Source: Cyrtodaria siliqua (taxonomy: Eukaryota; Mollusca; Bivalvia; Adapedonta; Hiatellidae). Taken from it: 64,000 bases of DNA. This document shows positions 37,501 to 49,500 of the stretch, piece after piece. A program made the translations under genes and the position numbers. The notes beneath the pieces were generated by a model. It searched no databases. It was not told where the DNA came from and worked only from the letters and a program-made list of their open reading frames with translations. The stretch is taken from positions 1 through 64,000 of the forward strand of contig JAWPHD010011053.1 in NCBI GenBank assembly GCA_037043455.1, written 5' to 3'. The first letter of the stretch is position 1; each line of letters starts with the position of its first letter.

Positions 37501-40500
37501 CTAGACATCAAGAGCAACATTCCTGTGAAGTTTCATGAACATCCGTCAAGTAGTTTCAGAGGAGTAGTCGCTACAAGTTTTTACTATATAACTCTATGTA
37601 ACCAAAGATGGCCACTGGCAGCCATGTTTAACGTTGAATCAAAATAATTTTCCACAAGAATCTACATCATGTCATGCTGATCATTTCAGAAAAAGTCCCA
37701 TATCAATATCACTTATAGTTTTCAAGAAGTAGTCGCTACAAACTTATTTTTTAAAAATCTATTTTTAGCTGTGACGGGCATCTTGAATTTCCGGCCGACC
37801 TGAAATTTTTCTAGGATCAATTAGACATCAAGAGCAACATTCCTGTAACGTTTCATGACAATCCGCAAAGTAGTTTCAGAGGAGTAGTCGCTACAAGTTT
37901 TTACTATAAAACTCTATGTAAACAAAGATGGCCGCTGGCAGCCATGTTTAACGTTGAATCAAAACGATTTTTGACTAGGATCAACATCATGTCATGCTGA
38001 TCATTTTAGAAAAAGTCCCATATCAATATCACTTATAGTTTTCAAGAAGTAGTCGCTACAAACTTGAATTTAAAAAATCTATTTTTAGCTTTGGCGGCCA
38101 TCTTGGATTTCACATCAACATGAATTTTTGCTAGGATCAACTAGACTTCATGGGCAACATTTCTGTAAAGTTTTATGAATATCCATCCAGTAGTTTCAGA
38201 GGAGTAGTCGCTACAAATAAAAGTTAACGGACGGACAGACGGACGGACAGACGGACGGACAGACAGACGGACGACGGACGCTGCACCACGGCATAAGCTC
38301 TGCTGATCTCTGATCAGTAGAGCTAAAAAGCAGACAACAACATTTATTGTAGTCTGCAGATCGCGAAAATTGGCGTACAAAAGAAAACAACAACGGTACA
38401 ACAATATAATAACTTCAGTCGTTAATTGCCAATCTTCGGTGGGGAGTACCTATCTTGTATCATTTCATCAACTCATCAAAGAGCCGATTATAATGCCGCA
38501 GATAATTGTTCGTGATCCGATAATTACATCTGCTATGAAAACAAACATGTCCCAAGTATGAAACACAAACCTGTCCCAAGTACGACAAAGTCGTTGGTTA
38601 CCGCAACGTCGATTATTCTAAGTCGGGGTTCTCCCCAGGATTTTTTTTCAGGCGCTGGCACAGACAGCACACTTCGAAGGGTTGTCAATGAAAAACACTG
38701 AATACCTCATCCATATGCAATCGCATTAATAAACTACCCCTGAAGCGAGAAACTTGTTATTTGGGGAGTGTATTCACCGGAACCAATGCTTGTCACAAGA
38801 GTCACGCGTGATCAGTTACCTGTAACGTTACACACTGGAAATACCCCATGGCTAAATCTGGTGATGTCGGTTTAAAGGTCACACGATGTGTCAAAGTGCG
38901 TGTGTGTATTTCCAGAGACTGCAGTCGCGAGCAGTTTTAGAAAGGGCACTGCGGGGCGGCATGTAATTAATGCGTGGCGGTATGTAAAGACTGCATGGCG
39001 GGGCGAAAAAAGGGCGTGCCGGGGCGAAAAAAGGGCGTGCCGACCCGCCCCGCCATTCCGCATTAGGGGAAACACTACGGGAGCGTACGTGTTTCACCCA
39101 AAGAGTCAAATTTAACAATACTTACCAACAAGAAATGTCAGTCACCAGTAAGTGACAAATGCCCCCAAAATTCATTTGAACTTTGACCTCCAAGTATGAC
39201 CTTGACCTCTGAGGTAAGGATCAGATTCTTGCGCGTGACACACCTTCTCATTCATTCGTAACATCTCGTACACCGCTTCACAGCATGACTCAAATGTAAT
39301 ATGCAGGTTTCCATATTGGTTACGTCATACTAGCGTGACGCGCGTCAGATTCCCGCCAAAACGAATTTGCATTCAAAATCAAAGTTATCTTCAACATTTT
39401 GCAATGTCATTTACTATATGCCCCTTCTCTTCATGGGGACAAACAAATGTATCATTGAAAATGGAGATTTAGTGGTAAATAAATATTCTTAGTTTTGAAA
39501 ATCGGTTGAGAAATAAATGTTTTATAGCCGATATACTTTTTTGATGGGCTTATCTGTAAACTCCTTGGGCTTAAAATATTAATGATGTATAGTGATAAGC
39601 TCAACAAACATTGTGTTCTATGTACATACAATAGATAAAGTTCTTACCGGATCATTTCGTTGTATATCTCCACCACGCTCACGGTAATAGAGTATTGCCA
39701 GTCTACGTCACGTGACGCGATCTCCTCGAATAGAAGGCTCAAAGCCCGCTGGTTGATACCTGGGTCAGTCTTGGTTCCCTGTAAATATTAAGATTGGTTA
39801 TTCCTGATACTTTTAAGGGTATGCGATCAATGTCGTTCCTGCAGAGTTAGTCATTGTTTCTATACATTCTAACTTCGGGGAGAACATATCTAGACTTTTA
39901 TTTCTTTCAGTACACGGACGTGACTACTCATGTTTTAGCTGCTAATCTATCTGAGCCTGTGTGGTCCAGTGGATAGCACGGGACACAGTGGATAGCACAG
40001 GACACAGTGGATAGCATGGGACACAGTGGATAGCATGGGACACAGTGGATAGCATGGGACACAGTGGATAGCATGGGACACAGCACAGTGGATAGCATGG
40101 GACACAGTGGATAGCACGGGACACAGCAGATAGCACGGGACACAGCGGATAGCACGGGACACAGCGGATAGCATGGGACACAGCAGATAGCCGAGACACA
40201 GCAGATAGCACGGGACACAGTGGATAGCACGGGACACAGTGGATAGCACATGACACAGTGGATAGCACGGGACACTTCGGATAGCATGGGACACAGTGGA
40301 TAGCACCAGACACAGTGGATAGCACGGGACAAAGCTGATAGCAAGGGACACAGCTGATAGCACAGGACACAGTGGATAGCATGATGGACTTTGAATCCGG
40401 ATATCACTGGTTCAAGCCTCACCGGTGCCACCAGATATCTTCATGATCCATGTGCAAGACACCTAATTTCTTAGCTTGGTCCGCAATATGGGGGAGAAAA

Positions 40501-43500
40501 CTAAGGGGTCCCATCTATCGGTGTCTACCATCCAAACATGTATAAGAACCATTTGAATCTATTTCATAGTAACATTAGAGCAGAGGGTTTCTTGGATTCC
40601 AGTGTATCCGACACCTCTCAGGTATCTGCGATGGCTCTAAATAACAATTCAGTTATTTTTTCCCCTGGATTTAGCTCTCTGTATCAATGCACTTAATCAA
40701 TGTTTACGTCTGTCAACTTTGTGTATGTGATATCAGTACTATTACCTATACATTCTATTAAACCGGATTCCTTAGATAACTAAATTTGAATGGTACGTGT
40801 TACATATACCACAGGGAGGCATAGCTTACATATAACACAGGGAGGCATAGATTACATATAACACAGGGAGGCATAGATTACATATACCACAGGGAGGCAT
40901 ATATTACATATAACACAGGGAGGCATAGATTACATAACACAGGGAGGCATAGATTACATATAACACAGGGAGGCATAGCTTACATATAACACAGGGAGGC
41001 ATAGATTACATATAACACAGGGAGGCATAGATTACATATAACACAGGGAGGCATAGATTAAATATAACACAGGGAGGCATAGATTACATATAACACAGGG
41101 AGACATACATTACATATAACACAGGGAGGCATAGATGACATATAACACAGGGAGACATAGATGACATATAACACAGGGAGGCACAGATTACATATATCAC
41201 AGGGAGGCATAGATTACATATAACACAGGGATTCCATAAAGATAAATTGCTTATTATATGCAGATGACTTGATACTACTGTCTTCAACCTAAAGTGGTTT
41301 ACAGAACTGTATGGATAAACTCTCTGATTGCTGTGTTCAAAATGGTCTCACTGTTAATTAAAAAAAATCGCAAATTATAATTTTAGGAGGTGGAAAAATA
41401 GCAAAGGTTGACATATATTATAAATCACGTCTGACAACAAGTCACAGCATACAAGTATCTAGGAGTTGTATTTTCTGCTAATGCCAAGATAACTTACTTT
41501 GACAGCATATTTTAAATTAAAGGGGTTGATTCACTATTTTCAAACAGGATTTATTTATTGAATGAATTGAATGTTGTTTAACGGCTCATCAACACAGTAT
41601 AGGTTATTTAGAGCCGCCCCAGAGAGAGGGGAAGGATACATAGGAATCCGGGAACCTGCCCTACTCTTATTACCGAAAAGATTCCTATGGTTCTTTAACG
41701 TGCTCGGAGGATAGACCAATACACGGGACCGCCCGGTTTACGTCCCCATTCGACGGACGGGGATAAGGAAAAGTGTCTTGCCCAAGAACACACCGACGGA
41801 ACTCAGTTTATTTATAAGGGCTCTGAAAAACTTGGAAAAAGCTGAAATATTTATCAAAAATCATCAAAAATAAAGGAGATGTGACCTATTGAAAATTTGC
41901 AAAGAACATACATGGAGGCTGCAATCTTTGAACGATGACGTCATCGCGCCTTTTTACCATATGTGACATATTGACAAAATGTCTTTTAAAGCAAAGAAAA
42001 TCACTGCAAATTGATTAAAAAATAAATATACAGATGTAAAATGTATACATTTTAGTATTATTTTTCATTTGCAGTGATTTTCTTTGCTTTAAAAGACGTT
42101 TTGTCAATATGCCATATATGGCAAAAAGGTGCGATGATGTCATCGTTCAAAGATGGCCGCGTCCATTTATGTTTCTTTGCACATTTTCAATAAGTCATAT
42201 CTCCTTTGTTTGTCATGGCATGTTCATAATTCTTTCAGCTTTTTTTCAAGTTTTTCAGAGCCCTTTAAAATAAACCTTGTTTGAAAATAGTGCATCAACC
42301 CCTTTAATAAAAAGTAATGATACTACTAGTGTAAAAACATGTATTCATATATTTGATCATACAATTAAACCCATTTTGACATATGCAGGGGAAATATGGG
42401 GAACGGTCAACATAAATTGTAAATACGTTACACAAATTGATTATAATTTTAATGTCATTTAAAAATTTCCAGTGTGACAAACTTCATTTAAAAGCTTTAA
42501 AATATATTCTAGGAGTACACAAAAAATCAACTAATGATGCAGTTTTTGGTGAAACTGGTCACTATCCTTTGTGATAAATTAACTCAGTCTACCAAATATT
42601 ATCAAAGCCTTATTTCTTCATCTCCATCATCACTGTTACATTATGCTTTTAAAGAATCTTGCTCATGGCATGGGAAGGGTAAAAAGGGTTGGGTTTCAAG
42701 CATGTTTTGTTTTAGAGAAAAGGAATATGAAAGTTTTTCAGCCCCTATTTTGACTAAGTCAAGGGCCATAACTCTGTGGTTCTTGGCCCAAAATAAAACC
42801 AGGTGCGCATTTTCACCTGGTCAACATTCCTGTAAAGTTTCGCGACCGAGGGTTAAATAGTTATGGAGGATAGCGCGACACAAGTTTTTGGGACGTACGG
42901 ATGAACATTTGTTCGGACAGACGGACAAGTGCAAATCTAAATGGCCCCCCAAGTTGGGGCATACAAAATACTGGCCTAATTGTGTAACTGATATCAGTCA
43001 ATGAGAACGTGAACAGTAAATAATCTATTCTTGCTCTGTCAATGACCACGAAGCATTGGGAAACAGGTCCTTAACCCGCTAAGCACGACTATAATTGCCT
43101 TTGCATCCATTGTACACAATGTCCAGCTGCTGATCAGTCATTTTCCCCAAAACACCCCTTTGTCACATAAATGGAATGATCTTAATACAAAGAAAGAGCA
43201 GTCCATTATATATATATGTAGGGGGTTAAGGGTTAATAAATAAAAGTATTCCAGAATAAGCGATCTGGTTATAAATAAAGTGGATCTTCTTTTTTATATA
43301 ACAACTGAATAAAATTCAGGTACTGAACTTTGGGATGTTCCAGTACAATAACTGTGTCATAAAATTATATCAGAAGACCATGTGAGTTTATCTTTCAAGT
43401 GTTAAATTATAGCTTGAAATGTGTACACTAGTTCTATAAATAGACCCGATATCTATAATAAGTCAAGATCTCAGATGACAAAGGCTTCAGGTGACTAGTT

Positions 43501-46500
43501 CATAATGTAGATAATGAATATAGTGTTACTAGTTTAACTTTTGGAATAATATAGATGAAAAGGTTCTGTATGTGCAAATTATACTGTAACTAACAGTTCA
43601 ATGGTGTAAATAATAGAGTTAAATAACAAAAAAATGTCAGTTAAATAAGTTAATAGACAAAAATGTCAGTTCCTGGTAGGAAAGCTGGTAGGAGTGTGGA
43701 ATCAGAGGAGGAGTTGATAATTTTCTGTGAGCCGTGTAGTGATGAGGGTCAGCAGCTTACCGCCTCGGGATTTTGTGTGGATTGTTGTGAATATTTGTGC
43801 AATACATGTTTTACGCATCATCGCCGGGCCAGACCTTTTAGACACCATGTTCTACAAGACCAGAAAACCATGCCAAGAAGCAAACCCCTGACCAAAACCG
43901 TAGACACAACCGTAGACAAATGTCCTCAACATCAAGGTGAGGTCATTACATTTAACTGCAGGTCACATGACCAGCTTGTCTGTGGAACCTGTATCGCTAT
44001 TGACCATCGAAGTTGTGACAGTATCAGTTATGTAGAAAAGGAGTATGAAGAATTAGAAAAGAAACTTGCTGACCTCGGACAGCAAATTGATAGCGATACA
44101 ATAACAACCAAGCAAAATGTTACAGATATTGACAAATATTCCTCAGAGGCAATAGAAAGGATTGGGCAGTTTAGAGCAGAAATAACTCACTTTTTAGATA
44201 AACTTGAACAAGACGTTATTAATGAAGCTAAAAGGAGAAGAGATGAAGATCAGGAAAACATGACCTCAATTTCTAACAAATTAGACGACATGAGAAGTGA
44301 AATCCATTCTACGACTACAAACCTTGATCATTTACACAAAATTAAACAAAATGGAAAGCTGTTTCCTGCTATGGACAAAACCAAACTTGAAATGCAGAAA
44401 TTAGATGATCGTCTTACCCAGATAAAGACTGACAACAAGATTAAGATGTACCGGTTTGAGCCAGAAAAACAGATACAAGATTTGATGGAAAACCTGACCA
44501 TACTGGGGAATCTATCGCTGAAGAATGAGCCAAATGATACCAAAATTACCCAACTGATAGAACAAAAAGAAAGTAAAAAAATGAGAACATCAGAGATACC
44601 AAATAACAGTCAAGTGACACAAACAGAGATCCCAAATTACAGTAAAGCATCGCAAATAGAGATATCTAATGACTGCAAAGTGACACAGGCAGAAAACACC
44701 ACTGACCGGAAAACTACAGAAACAGAGATACCAAGTACCCAGAACAGCGACACACCAAACAGACATCAATGTCAAATCAGCCAATGACCAGTCCAGCTGC
44801 AGCATCATGGGATCAGCCCTGCTTCCTGACAACCAACTTGTCATTATTGACTTGAACAACTACAAAGTCAAACTAGTGGATACACAACAGAACAGAATTA
44901 CTACTGAAATACGACTGCCAGTTCAACCACGGGGCATAACTAAGGTGGCCACCACCCAAGTGGCTGTGACTCAGGGGAGTAAGATCCAGTTTGTGTCAGT
45001 AGTATCCCATACCCTGTCAAAAGGTCAAGAGATAGAGGTCAATGGTACTTGTTTTGGTATAGAACATAATGATGGGACACTGATAGTGACATTTTCTGAC
45101 CCAGCTAAAGTGGAAATAATCAACATGACCGGCACCGTGTTGAGAAGTCTGATAAATGATACCATAAATAAACAGCTGTTTGATAGCCCGTACCATATAG
45201 CCATCAGCCCAGATAAGACAGCCATGTACGTGTCTGATTACAACAAGCATACAGTAACATGTATGATGATGGATGGTACCGTGAAGGCAGTCTACAAGGA
45301 TGATAACCTGAAGTACCCACGTGGTCTGGCTATAGACAGGACAGGGACAGTGTATGTATGTGGTGGCTTCAGTTCCCATAACATCCACCAGATTACAGCC
45401 GAGTGTATCAAGATACAGATACTACTGGGACAGGAACATGGATTGTCTCTGCCACATTCCATCACTTATTGTGATAGGGAGGACAAACTATACGTTGGCA
45501 TGAATCAACAAAATGTTGTTAAAGTGTTTCAGTTGAAATAAGAATTTAAAGTGTTTCATTTGAATTAGTTGCATCTTTAAAGGGACACATGGCAATCTTG
45601 AAGTCATTATCAAGCGTTAGAATTAAAAGTAGCCTCTCAATTTATTATTCCAGTATCAGTTTGACTTTAAATCTGCATGCATATATTTAAAAACAATTTT
45701 GAGTTTTCAAGTTTTCTTCGTTATTCTATCATAGCTTTGAATATATTATTGGTGAAATGTAATCAATAGTTAATAAGATGCAAAAACAATTTGCTTTATA
45801 CTATTCTTGTAATTAATATGACTGAACAAATGCAATTTATGTAGAAAACAAACGGGATGCCACGAGTTTTTAAAAAATCAAGATTGCCGTGTGTCCCTTA
45901 ATTCTATCATAGAGTGCTAATTGATTAAACCCACTGAGGGGTGAACTATTGTAACTAGTGATAAATAAAGGACAAGATACAACAGTTGAGGGGTGAACTA
46001 TTGTAACTAGTGATAAATAAAGGACAAGATACACCAATTTTGCCTTCACCCCTCACAGTATCATAGAGTGCTAATTGATTAAACACACTGAGGGGTGAAC
46101 TATTGTAACTAGTGATAAATAAAGGATAAGATACAACAGTTTTGCCTTCACCCCTCATAGTATCATAGTGTGCTAATTGATTAAACACACTGAGGGGTGA
46201 ACTACTGTAAATAGATATAAATAAAGGACAAGATACAACAGTTTTGCCTTCACCCCTCATAGTATCATAGTGTGCCAATTGATTAAACCCACTGAGGGGT
46301 GAACTAATGTAACTAGTGATAAATAAAGGACAAGATACAACAGTTGAGGGGTGAACTATTGTATTTAAACTAGTGATAAATAAAGGACAAGATACAACAG
46401 TTTTGCCTTCACCCCTCGAAATGCATTTTTAATGACAGACAACTAAAGGATGTTGGGCAAGAATCAAGAATTGAACGAACAAATTTAGTATTGGTGTCAT

Positions 46501-49500
46501 AGCAGTTTTCAGCATGTTTATGGACCTAGTCCAAAATAATCCATTTAACGGCTGTTATTTTTTCATTATTATTTCCATATGAAGCTTAGCCGTTCCCAAA
46601 AATTAAACATTAATTAACCAACTAGTCACATGTAGAATTCAGAATTTTGTCACTAACAGTGGCAGATTTGGTGATATTTGTTCAAAGAAGAGTTATACAA
46701 GAAATGTCACTGTAAGTGACAAATGCCCCCGAAGTCACCCTTGACCTCTAAGAATGACCTTGACCTTGGAGCCACGGACCTGGAATTTGTGCGAGACACG
46801 TCACGGTTGTGTTAAGCACTTGTGCCAAGTTATTTGAAAATCCGTCCAGGCATGTAAAAGTTATTGACCGGACACGATTTGACCTTTGCCTCCACGTGTG
46901 ACCTTGAAGACCCGGGTTTTGGGCACGACACATCGTCTTTTTATGGTGATCACTGGGGCCAAGTTATTTAAAAATCCCTGCAGGGGTTGTGACGTTACGG
47001 ACCGGACACGAAATTGGGTACTTGTCTTTGACCTATGAACATCCAAGTGTGAGCTTCACCTTTGAGGTACGGACCTGTGTTTTGCACGCGACACATCATG
47101 TTGTTATGGTGATCACTTTTGCCAAGTTATTTAAAAATCCCTGCAGGGGTTGTGAAGTTACGGTCCGGACATAAAATTGCGTACCTGTTTTTGACCTATG
47201 AACTTCAAGTGTGACCTTGCTAGGCTAGCGCTAGGATTTTAAAGCCTTTAGCCAAATCTGGCTAAAGCCCTAAAAATTCCTTTAGCAAGATTAGAATGTC
47301 TTTAGCCAGAATTTTGCCGAGATATTTTTGAACGAATTGGAGGCACTAAAACTTCGCGTTTGCGTACACATCAATAGTAAGTTAAAAAAGTATGCTTTAT
47401 TAACCTACATGTATAGGGTATCAATATGTCCACATCATATGCATTCTGCTTTAGTGCTTACAATTACTTATAATTACAAGTGGAGCTGTACAATATTCAA
47501 AACGTTTTAAAAATTGCATTTAATTCAATGCTATTTTAATTTTTAAAAATTGTCGACTGAAATTTAAAAAAGGACAAGAAATGCATGCATATAATAAGAA
47601 AATATAAAAATGCAGACTCTTGTCACCATTGATTAGAACATTTAGTATTTTCATTAAATGTATTTCAATATACCTACTAACATTCACAGAAATAAAATAA
47701 ATATATTTAAAAATGTAAGGCCAAGCTGAGGCTATGGCGATTTGGCGAATGGTTAACGCGAGCCTAGCCTTGACCTTTGAGGTACAGACCTGGTTTTGCG
47801 CGCGATACATCGTCTTGTTATGGTGATTACTTGTGCCGTGTTATTTAAAAATCCCTTCAGGGGTTGTGACGTTACGGTCCGGACATGAATTGCGTACCTG
47901 CTTTTGACCTATGAACTTTAAGTGTGACCTTGACCTTTGAGGTACGGACCTGGTTTTGCGCGAAACACATCGTTTTGTTATAGTGATCATTTGTGCCAAG
48001 TTATTTAAAAATCCCTGCAGAAGTTGTGAAGTTACGGCCCGGACACAAAAGTTGCGTACCTGTTTTTGACTTATGAACTTCAAGTGTGACCTTGACCTTG
48101 AGGTACGGACCAGGGTTTTGTGCCCAACACATCGTCTTGTTATGGTGATCATTTGGGCCAAGTTATTTAAAAATCCCTGTAGGGGTTGTGACGTCACGGT
48201 CCGGACACGAAATTGCGTACCTGTTTTTGACCTATGAACTTCAAATGTGACCTTGACCTTTGAGGTACGGACCTGGGTTTTGCGCGCGACATATCGTCTT
48301 GTTATGGTGATCACTTGTGCCAAGTTATTTAAAAAATCCCTGCAGAGGTTGTGACGTTACGGTCCAGACATGAAATTGCGTGCCTGTTTTTGACCTATGA
48401 ACTTCAAGTGTGACCTTGACCTTTGAGGTACGGACCTGGATTTTGCACGCGACACATCGTCTTGTTATGGTGATCATTTGTACCAAGTTAATTAAAAATC
48501 CATGCAGGGGTACAGTCCGGACACGAACTGCGGAATGACGGACGGACGTTGCGATTACTATATGCCCCCAAAACCTTTTCAGGGGCATAAAAATCCTGGA
48601 TCACCTAAGCAACTTAAAAGACAAAGTGTTGCATCAAATGTATGAACATATGATACTTAATACTTCATTAACAGATTATATCGAATTGTCATGTTTCTTA
48701 TGAAAGCTTCTTACAAACGTATACTTCCTGAATACAATTAATCTTCAATTGTTTGCTTTTTAAAGCCTTTCAAGGAAACTGCTATGAACCCAGAACATAA
48801 TTCATATCATTATTAATTTGTGTCTATTAATTTCAAATACTGAGTTTGAGTTTTGTTACAAGAAGAGTTTTCAATCACTTTTTAAGTCGTTTAAAGGTTT
48901 AATTACCAAATACTTTTTGTTATGAGCAAAATTTTGCAGCCTATTTTTCAAAATTTAGTCAACATATAGACGTTTCTAATATACATACCGCTGAAAAGAT
49001 GGATTGTAAATGAAACCACACTTTTTAAAGAAAAAGCAGATAAACTGTGCCCGGTCCAGTCAGTCGTTTTTAAAATTAGTTTATGATGTACCATATGGAA
49101 TACAAATTATGAAAGTTGAAGGGAAAAAAGGTGCTTTTGTATTATTAATTCATTTTAGAAAAATGTATATATATTTTTTTTAAACATGTAACACAAATCC
49201 ATTTTGTGTTGTTATTTACAAGGATGTCACATTGTCTGCATTTAAAAAAGTATTGTCTTTTTCCTACAGATTTTTTTTTTTTTTAAAAAAGCTTTAACCC
49301 CTAACCACGCTATTAAACCATGTCAACATGTCTACTTTTCTTTAATATACAAATATGTGAGTGTTTTTTCTATATAAACCTCAATAAACATATTAATATA
49401 ATTTTATTTTTTTTAATTACCTCCCTTTATTACATTAATACAACTATTTCTTGATTAAATTGATTCTAATTAAAACAAGAGGGCCAAAATTACCCTGAAT

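Larger units (their letters stand above)
41230..42720 (+). pseudogene. decayed non-LTR retrotransposon reverse transcriptase
   Basis: Short plus-strand pieces spell the C-terminal half of a LINE reverse transcriptase: [14 protein letters not shown] (the YADD active-site box, about 41245-41290), [20 protein letters not shown] after it, then [19 protein letters not shown] at about 42340-42400 and [20 protein letters not shown] at about 42495-42555. Stops and shifts are frequent. The two halves are separated by a foldback element at 41521-42303; removing it brings them together. The upstream portion ends in a 26-bp minisatellite. Confidence 0.8.

Noticed and set aside
38211..38404. Minus-strand frames with [16 protein letters not shown] repeats
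   Set aside because: Translation of the (ACGG)n tract at the end of a HINE-like element.
39928..40431. Cys/Pro/Ser-rich minus-strand frames in three phases
   Set aside because: All three frames are open because of the 19-bp minisatellite; none is a gene.
44328..45388. Minus-strand frames opposite the TRIM-like gene
   Set aside because: Shadow frames; the plus strand carries clear B-box and propeller motifs.
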